From an uncultured Limosilactobacillus sp. (lineage in GTDB: Bacteria > Bacillota > Bacilli > Lactobacillales > Lactobacillaceae), in the NCBI RefSeq assembly GCF_934202705.1, contig NZ_CAKPYE010000015.1:1-32866 (forward strand): DNA of 32,866 nt, given 5' to 3'. Below the pieces are notes generated by a model, which was not told where the DNA came from, did no database searches, and was given only the letters and a program-made list of their open reading frames with translations. Position numbers and translations under genes: made by a program. Of this stretch, positions 1 through 6,854 are shown in pieces. Within the stretch, counting starts at the first letter, position 1, and every line of letters begins with the position of its first letter.

Positions 1-5
1 AAGAA

Positions 6-40
6 GAACCGTTCGGAATTTTGAGAATTCCGAACGGTTC
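6..40. terminator. Bidirectional intrinsic terminator
   Basis: A perfect 15-bp inverted repeat (arms 6-20 and 26-40, loop of 5) lies 50 bases beyond the stop of the minus-strand acyltransferase gene. On the minus strand the hairpin is followed by TTCTT; on the plus strand by an AT-rich stretch. It can end the acyltransferase transcript and any plus-strand gene entering from the left. The upstream gene is outside the window, so the second role is inferred. Confidence 0.75.
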
Positions 41-90
41 ATTTATTATAAAGGACTTATGTCACAGCCCCTTTTTAGATTGTAGTATTT

Positions 91-726
91 TTAAAAGTGA
101 TCGTTAGTGGGTTTAGCAGGCATGACATAGTGAAAATTGGGATCTAAATGTTGATCTAGCTGATTAAACGCAGCTTGCATTTGTCGTTCGTATTGTTGTT
201 GGACATCATCGGTTAGCCGTTGCTTTCGATCGATGAAGATTGGCTTTCCAAAGGCAATCTTACGTTTCTTTCTTGAAAAAAGAGCACCAAAGGACAGGGG
301 ACCTTGATAAACTGCTGGAACTAATGGCACATTTGCAAGCTTAGCAATCATTAACGCACCACCCTTTAATTTTGATGAGTATCTTGATCCTGAAGGGAAA
401 ATAATTGTTGAAAGGGAAGAATCCCGCAGTTCTTTAACTGGAATTTTAATGGCAGATGGCCCGGGATGAACTCGATTTACTGGATATGCGTTCAGCTTTC
501 TAAGAAACCAGTTAGCAAATTTATTTTTAAAGAGTTCTTCTTTTGCCATAAAACTAAACTTTTTTGGATAAATTGCAAGCGCTAATAATACGGGATCCAT
601 CCAAGTACGGTGAGGTGCGACAATGATGTAATTACCCGTGGGCAGTTGTTCTTTGTTTTTAATAATCGGTCGACCATTAATTAACGTTAAAAATGGATTT
701 ACCAAGTGGACGAGAAAGTCATACAT
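91..726 (-). CDS. plsC: 1-acyl-sn-glycerol-3-phosphate acyltransferase family protein (PlsC-like)
   Basis: The 211-residue protein belongs to the PlsC/LPLAT family, which transfers an acyl chain to lysophosphatidic acid to give phosphatidic acid at the inner membrane face. It shows the HX4D catalytic motif (H39, D44, in HRTWMD). The glycerophosphate-binding block, usually FPEGTR, reads FPSGSR at residues 110-115, so the usual Glu is Ser. The later VPLVPAVY block (133-140) is also present. The length fits the short soluble-looking members of the family. A GAGG ribosome site lies about 10 bases before the ATG at 726. The gene stands alone, divergent from the methyltransferase gene. Because of the altered motif it may be a paralogue with a different acceptor; the family call is secure, the exact substrate is not. 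Confidence 0.85.
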   Translation of the reverse strand: MYDFLVHLVNPFLTLINGRPIIKNKEQLPTGNYIIVAPHRTWMDPVLLALAIYPKKFSFMAKEELFKNKFANWFLRKLNAYPVNRVHPGPSAIKIPVKELRDSSLSTIIFPSGSRYSSKLKGGALMIAKLANVPLVPAVYQGPLSFGALFSRKKRKIAFGKPIFIDRKQRLTDDVQQQYERQMQAAFNQLDQHLDPNFHYVMPAKPTNDHF

Positions 727-753
727 ATGTTATTTACCTCAATTTATGTTTTG

Positions 754-759
754 TATAAT
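754..759 (+). promoter_or_regulatory. Candidate -10 box for the tRNA methyltransferase gene
   Basis: A consensus TATAAT sits about 57 bases before the ATG at 816 on the plus strand. No convincing -35 is seen 16-18 bases upstream, so only the -10 is reported. It overlaps the region holding the divergent promoter. Confidence 0.35.
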
Positions 760-765
760 ATTGTT

Positions 766-794
766 ATTATGAGCAAGAAAATCTAAACATGCAA
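766..794 (-). promoter_or_regulatory. Candidate sigma-A promoter of the acyltransferase gene
   Basis: Read on the minus strand, TTGCAT (789-794) and CATAAT (766-771) are separated by exactly 17 bases, about 40 bases before the start codon at 726. The -35 is good and the -10 has one mismatch. Other AT-rich hexamers nearby could serve instead. Confidence 0.4.
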
Positions 795-815
795 GTTTTG
801 AAATAAGGAGTCAGT

Positions 816-1568
816 ATGGAACAGCCAAATTTAAAGCCAAATGAACGAATTGATCAACTCAGTAGTCAAGGAATTAAGATTATCCAAAGCCATGAGGTCT
901 TTGCATTTTCTCTTGATGCGGTATTACTTGCTGATTTTGTTCGTCCAAATAAGCGTCGAAAACTTCAAACTATCGATATTTGTTCAGGCAACGGCGCAAT
1001 TGGGCTGTTTTTAAATCGAAAGTTAGGTGGACGCATTACGGAGGTGGAATTGCAGCCGCGCTTGGCAGATATGGCAAGGCGAAGTGTTCAATTGAATCAT
1101 TTGGAAACTCGTTATGAGATTATTAATGCTGACGTGAATAATATCTTTGATTTTGTTAAAAAGGATACATTTGATATTGTCACCTGCAATCCGCCGTATT
1201 TTAAGTCGCTTCCAACCAGCCAAAAGAACCCGAATCGGTACCTAGCAATTGCTCGCCATGAATTAACAATTGATTTGCCCACCGTAGTTAAACAAATGGC
1301 TGGTTTGTTAAAAATGAATGGGAAAGGGTACCTAGTTCACCGTCCAGAACGTTTGACAGAGATTTTGAGTGTGCTGGAAAAAAATAGGTTAGTGCCGAAA
1401 CGACTTCGTTTCATTTATCCTAAACCTGGTAAAGCAGCTAATATTGTCCTGATCGAAGCCATTAAAGATGGTCGACCTGGTGGGGTTACTATTGAGCCGC
1501 CTTTAATTGTCATTGATCAATCAGGTAATTACACCCCAGAAGTCGAGGAGAAGCTCCATGCCAACTAA
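816..1568 (+). CDS. tRNA1(Val) (adenine-N6)-methyltransferase family protein
   Basis: The 250-residue protein is a class I SAM-dependent methyltransferase of the TrmN6/YabB group, which in characterised members methylates adenine 37 of tRNA(Val). The SAM-binding glycine loop is DICSGNGAIG (residues 54-63). The catalytic N6-amino motif NPPY is at 125-128 and marks adenine-N6 or glutamine-N5 methylation. The N-terminal block (SQGIKIIQSHEVFAFSLDAV) is typical of this group and argues against HemK/PrmC. An AAGGAG ribosome site (805-810) precedes the ATG. Its stop overlaps the start of the GIY-YIG gene, so the two are translationally coupled. The tRNA target is inferred from the family. Confidence 0.85.
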   Translation: MEQPNLKPNERIDQLSSQGIKIIQSHEVFAFSLDAVLLADFVRPNKRRKLQTIDICSGNGAIGLFLNRKLGGRITEVELQPRLADMARRSVQLNHLETRYEIINADVNNIFDFVKKDTFDIVTCNPPYFKSLPTSQKNPNRYLAIARHELTIDLPTVVKQMAGLLKMNGKGYLVHRPERLTEILSVLEKNRLVPKRLRFIYPKPGKAANIVLIEAIKDGRPGGVTIEPPLIVIDQSGNYTPEVEEKLHAN

Positions 1569-1839
1569 ACCATATTACATTTATGTTTTACTGTGTGCTG
1601 ACCATTCATTGTATTGTGGATTTACCGATAACGTTCAACGTCGTTTTGAAACGCATCAGGAATATCGCGGTGCTAAATATACTCGTGTCAAAAGCCGCCA
1701 TCCATTAAAACTAATTTATCAGGAGAAATTTGCAGATAAGGGGAGTGCACTGAGTGCTGAATATCATTTTAAACATCAAAACCGTCACCGAAAATTGGTC
1801 TATTTAAAGGAACATGGGGTTAACCTTCGCAAATTATAA
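1558..1839 (+). CDS. GIY-YIG nuclease superfamily protein (YazA/UPF0213 type)
   Basis: A 93-residue single-domain GIY-YIG protein. The signature is YIYVL near residue 8, LYCGFT at 18-23, an Arg pair at 28-29 and the metal-binding Glu at about 68. The start is placed at 1558 because GAGGAG lies just upstream and MPTKPYYIYVL is the family's usual beginning; an upstream GTG at 1507 would add 17 unrelated residues. It overlaps the methyltransferase stop by 11 bases. The same gene pair is common in Firmicutes. The biological role of the family is not established; a nuclease activity is inferred from the fold. Confidence 0.88.
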   Translation: MPTKPYYIYVLLCADHSLYCGFTDNVQRRFETHQEYRGAKYTRVKSRHPLKLIYQEKFADKGSALSAEYHFKHQNRHRKLVYLKEHGVNLRKL

Positions 1840-1847
1840 ATTTTTAC

Positions 1848-1876
1848 TTGCGATAGAAATGTTTTTTATGTAAAAT
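1848..1876 (+). promoter_or_regulatory. Sigma-A promoter of rpsB
   Basis: TTGCGA (1848-1853) and TAAAAT (1871-1876) are separated by 17 bases. The predicted start near 1883 lies at the beginning of the structured rpsB leader. It begins only 8 bases after the GIY-YIG stop codon. Confidence 0.7.
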
Positions 1877-1881
1877 ACATG

Positions 1882-1965
1882 TTGGTGCTGATTGCACAAT
1901 TCACACCTACTGCAATACCTTAAATAGTGCCTAACGGTTTTTAAGGTAGGAGACCAGTAGGGAGG
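1882..1965 (+). promoter_or_regulatory. Structured 5' leader of rpsB (possible S2 autoregulatory element)
   Basis: Three helices can be drawn in this 100-base leader. A small hairpin pairs GTGC (1885-1888) with GCAC (1894-1897). An outer stem pairs CCTACT (1906-1911) with AGTAGG (1956-1961). A perfect 9-bp inner stem pairs TACCTTAAA (1916-1924) with TTTAAGGTA (1940-1948) around a 15-base loop. CCTACT can also pair with GGTAGG (1945-1950), so two exclusive folds exist. No terminator T-tract follows. Feedback by S2 on its own mRNA is known in other bacteria; here it is inference from structure and position. Confidence 0.5.
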
Positions 1966-1991
1966 AAAAAACTATTTGGAGGTTTTATTTC

Positions 1992-2771
1992 ATGTCTGTA
2001 GTAAGTATGAAACAATTACTTGAAGCTGGTGTTCATTTTGGTCACCAAACTCGTCGTTGGAACCCAAAGATGGAACCATACATTTTCACTGAACGTAACG
2101 GTATTTACATTATTGACCTGCAAAAGACGGTCAAGATGATTGATTCCGCTTATAACTATGTGAAGAATGTTGCAGCCGACGGTGGAGTAGTTCTGTTTGT
2201 TGGTACTAAGAAACAAGCTCAGGATTCCATTGAAGAAGAAGCTACACGGGCTGGTCAATACTATGTTAACCATCGTTGGTTAGGTGGTACTTTGACTAAT
2301 TGGAAGACTATTCAATCCCGGATTAATCGTTTAAAGGAATTGAAGAAAATGTCAGAAGATGGTACTTTTGATATTCTTCCAAAAAAGGAAGTTTCTGTTC
2401 TGACTAAGCAACGTGAAAAACTTGAACGATTCTTAGGTGGTATTGAAGACATGCCACGGATTCCAGATGTAATGTACATTGTGGATCCTCATAAAGAACA
2501 AATTGCGGTTCGAGAAGCTCACAAGCTCCACATTCCAATTGTGGCAATGGTTGATACCAACACTGATCCTGATGACATTGATGTTATCATTCCATCGAAC
2601 GACGATGCTATTCGTGCCGTTCGCTTGATTACTTCTAAGATGGCGGATGCTGTTATCGAAGGTAAGCAAGGTCAAGATGAACAACAAGCATCAGACGATG
2701 ATGTTGCTGACAACACAGAAGTTTCTGAAGATTCTTTAAAGGATTTAAAGAAGAACGTTGAAGGCAAATAA
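1992..2771 (+). CDS. rpsB: 30S ribosomal protein S2
   Basis: The 259-residue protein is ribosomal protein S2, a late-assembling protein on the back of the 30S subunit that helps bind S1 or support initiation. The N-terminal block LLEAGVHFGHQTRRWNPKM is diagnostic, as are FVGTKKQAQ and the RWLGGTLTNW segment. The last 35 residues are an acidic, poorly conserved tail, usual in lactobacilli. GGAGG at 1978-1982 lies 9 bases before the ATG. It forms the classic rpsB-tsf pair, but a terminator separates the two genes, so tsf probably receives read-through or separate transcription. Confidence 0.98.
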   Translation: MSVVSMKQLLEAGVHFGHQTRRWNPKMEPYIFTERNGIYIIDLQKTVKMIDSAYNYVKNVAADGGVVLFVGTKKQAQDSIEEEATRAGQYYVNHRWLGGTLTNWKTIQSRINRLKELKKMSEDGTFDILPKKEVSVLTKQREKLERFLGGIEDMPRIPDVMYIVDPHKEQIAVREAHKLHIPIVAMVDTNTDPDDIDVIIPSNDDAIRAVRLITSKMADAVIEGKQGQDEQQASDDDVADNTEVSEDSLKDLKKNVEGK

Positions 2772-2791
2772 TTAAAATAGTTAATACTTAG

Positions 2792-2839
2792 GCTGTTTTG
2801 CAGTTGGACCGTGATGGCCTGAGTGCGAAACAGCTTTTT
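2792..2839 (+). terminator. Intrinsic terminator after rpsB
   Basis: An 11-bp stem (2792-2802 with 2824-2834, one G-T pair) is followed by TTTTT. It lies between rpsB and tsf, so it may set the ratio of S2 to EF-Ts rather than stop all transcription. Confidence 0.8.
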
Positions 2840-2880
2840 ATTTAAATTTAAATATAATCAAACTAAGGGGAGAACAAATT

Positions 2881-3756
2881 ATGGCTATTAAAGCTTCACA
2901 AGTTATGGAATTACGGAAAAAGTCCGGTGCCGGAATTATGGATGCTAAAAAGGCATTAGTAGAAACGAATGGTGACATGGATAAGGCCATGGATTATCTT
3001 CGTGAAAAGGGAATTGCTAAGGCTGCCAAGAAGAGTGATCGGATTGCTGCTGAAGGTTTAACTGACATCGTTGTTGATGGAAACACTGCAGCAATTGTCG
3101 AATTAAACTCAGAAACCGATTTTGTGGCTGCTTCTGATCCATTTAAAAATGCTTTGAATGATGTTGCAAAAAAGATTGTTGAAAACAAGCCTGCTGATGT
3201 CGATGCTGCATTAGAAATCAAGACTGATAATGGGACCCTTGGTGAGGATTTAACTGAAACTACTCGTCAAACTGGTGAAAAGGTTAGTTTGCGGCGTTTT
3301 GAAATTATCGAAAAGGCGGACGGAGATAGTTTTGGTGCATATCTTCACCAAGGCGGTCGGATTGCTGCGTTAGTTGTTCTTGAAGGAGCTGATGAGGCAA
3401 CCGCTAAGGATGTTGCAATGCACGTTGCTGCTGTAAATCCTGAATTTATGACTCGTGATGAAGTTTCTGCTGAACGTCTTGATCACGAACGCAATATCTT
3501 CAAGGAAGAAACTCTTAATGAGGGTAAGCCTGCAAAGATTGTTGATAAAATTGTTGAAGGTCGTTTGAATAAGTTCTTATCAGAAATTTGCTTGGCTGAT
3601 CAAGCCTTTGTTAAAGATAGCGACAAGACAGTTGCTGAATATGTTGCCTCCAAGGGCGGTAAGTTGAAGTCATTCGTTCGCTACGAAGTTGGTGAAGGAA
3701 TCGAAAAGAAGCAAAGTAATATTGCCGATGAAGTTCAACAGGAACTGAACCGTTAA
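2881..3756 (+). CDS. tsf: Elongation factor Ts
   Basis: The 291-residue protein is EF-Ts, the guanine nucleotide exchange factor that recycles EF-Tu. Residues 1-45 form the UBA-like domain (VMELRKKSGAGIMDAKKAL). The TDF triad that enters the EF-Tu nucleotide site is at 79-81 (ETDFVAAS). The core and a coiled-coil region follow, with the dimerisation module near 180-260. Length matches the Firmicutes norm. The ribosome site AAGGGGAGA lies about 9 bases before the ATG. A TATAAT at 2853-2858 might be a promoter of its own, but no matching -35 is visible. Confidence 0.98.
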   Translation: MAIKASQVMELRKKSGAGIMDAKKALVETNGDMDKAMDYLREKGIAKAAKKSDRIAAEGLTDIVVDGNTAAIVELNSETDFVAASDPFKNALNDVAKKIVENKPADVDAALEIKTDNGTLGEDLTETTRQTGEKVSLRRFEIIEKADGDSFGAYLHQGGRIAALVVLEGADEATAKDVAMHVAAVNPEFMTRDEVSAERLDHERNIFKEETLNEGKPAKIVDKIVEGRLNKFLSEICLADQAFVKDSDKTVAEYVASKGGKLKSFVRYEVGEGIEKKQSNIADEVQQELNR

Positions 3757-3757
3757 T

Positions 3758-3785
3758 TTGCTTTTAATTTAAGACGTACTATGAT
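3758..3785 (+). promoter_or_regulatory. Possible promoter of pyrH-frr embedded in the tsf terminator
   Basis: TTGCTT (3758-3763) and TATGAT (3780-3785) are 16 bases apart. The predicted start (about 3792) falls in the 3' arm of the terminator, so transcripts from here would not form the hairpin and would run straight into pyrH. The spacing is suboptimal and the match moderate. Confidence 0.35.
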
Positions 3786-3803
3786 CTTTAGTACGTCTTT
3801 TTC
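3771..3803 (+). terminator. Intrinsic terminator after tsf
   Basis: A perfect 11-bp stem AAGACGTACTA / TAGTACGTCTT (3771-3781, 3789-3799) with a 7-base loop runs into a T-rich tail ending near 3802. Confidence 0.85.
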
Positions 3804-3841
3804 ATAATTTGATGATGGTTTAACCTGAGGAGGTTCTACGA

Positions 3842-4567
3842 ATGGCAAATGGTGTAAAGTACAACCGTGTAGTTCTAAAACTAAGTGGGGAAGCGTTAGC
3901 TGGTGATCAAGGGTTTGGAATTAATCCACCAGAATTAAAAACGGTTGCTAAAGAATTAAAAGAAGTTCACGATCTTGGTGTTCAAGTATGTATTGTTGTT
4001 GGCGGTGGCAATATGTGGCGTGGTGTAACCGGTGAAAAACTTGGAATGGAACGGTCACAAGCCGATTATATTGGAATGCTAGCAACAATTATGAATGCTC
4101 TATCATTACAGGATGCTCTAGAAAGTCTCGGGGTACAAACTCGGGTGCAAACATCAATTGAGATGCGACAAATTGCCGAACCATACATTCGACGAAAAGC
4201 AATTCGGCACTTGGAAAAGGGACGAGTAGTTATTTTTGCGGGTGGAACCGGAAGTCCTTACTTTTCAACAGACACCACGGCTGCGTTACGAGCTGCTGAA
4301 ATGAATGCAGATGCGATCTTAATGGCCAAGAATGGGGTAGATGGTGTTTATTCAGCTGATCCAAATAAGGATTCATCTGCTGTGAAATTCGATCACCTTA
4401 CGCATATGGATATTATTGATAAACATTTACACGTAATGGACTCAACTGCGAGTTCAATGTCAATGGATAATGATATTCCATTGGTAGTGTTCAACTTAAA
4501 TACACCAGGTAATATTATGAAGGTTGTTCGTGGTCAAAAGATCGGAACGACAATTGAAGGAGAATAG
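3842..4567 (+). CDS. pyrH: Uridylate kinase (UMP kinase)
   Basis: The 241-residue protein is bacterial UMP kinase of the amino-acid kinase fold, which phosphorylates UMP to UDP for RNA, DNA and cell-wall nucleotide-sugar synthesis. It carries KLSGEAL (13-19), the GGGNMWRG phosphate loop (54-61), FAGGTGSPYFSTDTTAALRA in the middle, and the ATP-site block DGVYSADPNKD. Length equals the family norm of about 240. A very strong ribosome site (GAGGAGGTT) precedes the ATG. Only 5 bases separate it from frr, the normal neighbour, and both follow the tsf terminator, so they form their own transcription unit. Confidence 0.98.
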   Translation: MANGVKYNRVVLKLSGEALAGDQGFGINPPELKTVAKELKEVHDLGVQVCIVVGGGNMWRGVTGEKLGMERSQADYIGMLATIMNALSLQDALESLGVQTRVQTSIEMRQIAEPYIRRKAIRHLEKGRVVIFAGGTGSPYFSTDTTAALRAAEMNADAILMAKNGVDGVYSADPNKDSSAVKFDHLTHMDIIDKHLHVMDSTASSMSMDNDIPLVVFNLNTPGNIMKVVRGQKIGTTIEGE

Positions 4568-4572
4568 TAAAT

Positions 4573-5133
4573 ATGGATGGCAAGCAAATTTTAGCAAATG
4601 CAAAAGAAAAAATGACTAAGTCAGGTGAGGCATTAAAACGGACATTAGCGGATATCCGTGCCGGCCGTGCCAACGCTAGTATCTTGAATCCGGTGAAAGT
4701 AGATTATTATGGGGCACCGACTCCATTAAACCAGATGGCCTCAATTACTGTTCCTGAGGCTCGTCAATTATTAGTTTCACCATATGATAAGAGCACACTG
4801 AAGGACATTGAACGGGCAATTTATGAGGCTAATTTGGGTTTGACACCTCAAAATGATGGTGAAGCAATTCGCATTATGATTCCGCAGTTGACAGAAGAAC
4901 GGCGGAAAGAATTAGTTAAAGATGTTAAAGCGGAACTCGAAAACGCCAAAGTCGCGGTTCGTAATGTTCGGCGCGAAGCGATGGATGACCTGAAAAAGGG
5001 TAATAAAGATGGTGATTTTAACGATGATGAGTTTCATCACCTTGAAGATCAGGTCCAGAAGGAAACTGATGCAGGAATTAAGAATTTAGAAACCATTGCT
5101 AAGGATAAAGAGAACGAATTAATGGGAAACTAG
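4573..5133 (+). CDS. frr: Ribosome recycling factor
   Basis: The 186-residue protein is RRF, which with EF-G splits post-termination ribosomes into subunits. It shows the long helical arms, the conserved DIRAGRANASIL block (about residues 27-38), the hinge region VDYYGAPTPLNQMA, and the C-terminal helix LEDQVQKETDAGIKNLE. Full family length (185-186). The AAGGAG ribosome site lies inside the end of pyrH, so translation of the two is probably linked. Confidence 0.98.
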   Translation: MDGKQILANAKEKMTKSGEALKRTLADIRAGRANASILNPVKVDYYGAPTPLNQMASITVPEARQLLVSPYDKSTLKDIERAIYEANLGLTPQNDGEAIRIMIPQLTEERRKELVKDVKAELENAKVAVRNVRREAMDDLKKGNKDGDFNDDEFHHLEDQVQKETDAGIKNLETIAKDKENELMGN

Positions 5134-5157
5134 TTTTAAATTCCTGAATGATAACAT

Positions 5158-5187
5158 GCGAAACGTGTTGGCGTTTCGCTTTTTTTA
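5158..5187 (+). terminator. Intrinsic terminator after frr
   Basis: An 8-bp stem GCGAAACG / CGTTTCGC (5158-5165, 5172-5179) with a 6-base loop is followed by seven T residues. It ends the pyrH-frr unit. Confidence 0.9.
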
Positions 5188-5220
5188 TATATCTGCAAAG
5201 TAGAGAAATTGCCTTATTTC

Positions 5221-5229
5221 TGGTAGAAT
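5221..5229 (+). promoter_or_regulatory. Extended -10 promoter of the uppS-cdsA-rseP-proS operon
   Basis: TGGTAGAAT is an extended -10 element (TGn followed by TAGAAT). It sits between the frr terminator and uppS, 38 bases before the TTG start. No good -35 is seen 16-18 bases upstream, which is common for extended -10 promoters. Confidence 0.55.
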
Positions 5230-5267
5230 AAGAAAGATTGTAAAATAAGGTTCATTGGAGGATTAAA

Positions 5268-6035
5268 TTGTTTTCTCAAAAGAAAGGAACGGCTACTGCA
5301 CCATCTGAAATTGATCTAACTAAAATTCCACATCATATCGCGATTATTATGGATGGTAACGGTCGGTGGGCGCAAGCTCGTCATTTACCAAGAGTGGCTG
5401 GACATCAACAGGGAATGGAAACTGTAAAGAAGGTTACAATTGCTGCAAGTAATCTGGGCGTTAAAGTATTAACCCTATATGCTTTTTCAACAGAAAATTG
5501 GAAACGACCTCAAAGTGAAGTTAGTTTTTTGATGAATTTACCAATCAAGTTCTTTAACAAGTTCGTTCCAGATTTGGTCAAACATAATGTACGAGTTGAT
5601 GTTATGGGTAATATTAGCAAGTTACCAGATCGCACACAAATAGCAGTGCAAGATGCAATTCGTGAGACAGCACATTGTTCAGGAATGATTCTGAACTTTG
5701 CCTTGAATTATGGCGGGCGGGATGAAATTGTTCATGCTACGACTGCCATTGTGAAGGAAGTACAGGCTGGGGAATTATCCTCTGATGAGATTACGGAAGA
5801 CACATTTAGTAAGCATTTAATGACTTCTCAACTTATCCCGGATGATAATCCTGAGTTATTAATTCGCACTAGTGGTGAACAGCGCTTGAGTAATTTTATG
5901 TTATGGCAAGTTGCCTATAGTGAATTTGTTTTTATGGATGAACACTGGCCAGATTTCGATGGTGATTCTTTAAAGCGTGCCATTAGTATTTTTCAGCATC
6001 GTCATCGCCGGTTCGGTGGCTTAAAAAATAAGTAA
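5268..6035 (+). CDS. uppS: Isoprenyl transferase (undecaprenyl diphosphate synthase)
   Basis: The 255-residue cis-prenyltransferase adds eight isopentenyl units to farnesyl diphosphate, making the C55 lipid carrier for peptidoglycan and teichoic acid precursors. The catalytic Asp is D29 in MDGNGRWA (28-35). The diphosphate-binding RTSGEQR is at 200-206, followed by LSNFMLWQ. The start is TTG at 5268, set by GGAGG at 5257-5261. It is first in an operon with cdsA, rseP and proS, the standard Firmicutes order. The first 20 residues are a poorly conserved extension. Confidence 0.97.
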   Translation: MFSQKKGTATAPSEIDLTKIPHHIAIIMDGNGRWAQARHLPRVAGHQQGMETVKKVTIAASNLGVKVLTLYAFSTENWKRPQSEVSFLMNLPIKFFNKFVPDLVKHNVRVDVMGNISKLPDRTQIAVQDAIRETAHCSGMILNFALNYGGRDEIVHATTAIVKEVQAGELSSDEITEDTFSKHLMTSQLIPDDNPELLIRTSGEQRLSNFMLWQVAYSEFVFMDEHWPDFDGDSLKRAISIFQHRHRRFGGLKNK

Positions 6036-6053
6036 AGAGGATTGGTGTTAATT

Positions 6054-6842
6054 TTGAAAACGAGAGTAATAACGGCAGTAGTTGCTCTAGCAATTTTTAT
6101 TCCGTTAATTTTAATTGGTCATTTACCATTGACCATTGCTGCAATTGTGTTGAGTATTGTAGCAATGAGTGAAATTTTAATCATGAAAAAAATGTTTTTA
6201 ACATCATTTGCGGCTTTTATGTCATACATTGGTGTAATTATTATGACTGTGCCTCAGGAATGGCTAGCGTGGTTACCGAACCATTTTAATCGGTTAACGA
6301 CGTTTTACTTAGTTGTCATTCTGATATTACTTCATACGGTTATTCATAAGGGACGGTTTAGTTTTGACGATGCCGGAGTGTTAATTCTAGGGATGTTATA
6401 TATCGGAATGGGCTTTAACGCATTCATTCAGGCCCGGTCAGTAGGCTTTACAACTTTACTTTATGGAATGCTGATTGTCTGGCTTACAGATAGTGGTGCT
6501 TATATTTTTGGCCGACAATTTGGTAAGCATAAATTGGCTCCTAAAATTAGCCCAAATAAAACTATTGAAGGGTCTGTGTTAGGAACCATTTTTGCCACTG
6601 TTATCTTAGCAATATATCTGATTTTCTTCCATGTTGGTTATGATAGTTATTTGATGATGGTTTTGGCGACATTATTGTTGTCGATATTTGGCCAATTTGG
6701 TGATTTAATTGAATCATCATTAAAGCGGTATTATGGAGTTAAGGATTCTGGCAAGATTTTACCAGGACATGGTGGAATCTTAGATCGTTTTGATAGTATG
6801 TTAATGGTTATGCCTGCTCTGTACTTTTTAGGCATAGTTTAA
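6054..6842 (+). CDS. cdsA: Phosphatidate cytidylyltransferase
   Basis: An integral membrane enzyme (262 residues from this start) making CDP-diacylglycerol from CTP and phosphatidic acid, the branch point to phosphatidylglycerol and cardiolipin. At least six hydrophobic segments are visible. The family signature SLKR...KDSGKILPGHGGILDR falls at about residues 222-243. The start is TTG at 6054, giving MKTRVITAVVALAIF, the usual N-terminus. In-frame TTG at 6042 and GTG at 6045 are alternatives, and the AGAGG at 6036-6040 would suit a position between them, so the exact start is uncertain. It follows uppS directly and precedes rseP by 12 bases. Confidence 0.95.
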   Translation: MKTRVITAVVALAIFIPLILIGHLPLTIAAIVLSIVAMSEILIMKKMFLTSFAAFMSYIGVIIMTVPQEWLAWLPNHFNRLTTFYLVVILILLHTVIHKGRFSFDDAGVLILGMLYIGMGFNAFIQARSVGFTTLLYGMLIVWLTDSGAYIFGRQFGKHKLAPKISPNKTIEGSVLGTIFATVILAIYLIFFHVGYDSYLMMVLATLLLSIFGQFGDLIESSLKRYYGVKDSGKILPGHGGILDRFDSMLMVMPALYFLGIV

Positions 6843-6854
6843 TGGGGTGATGCT

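Noticed and set aside
2853..2858. Consensus TATAAT before tsf as a separate tsf promoter
   Set aside because: No -35 hexamer is present at 16-18 bases upstream (the region is the rpsB terminator) and there is no TGn extension. It is noted under tsf only.
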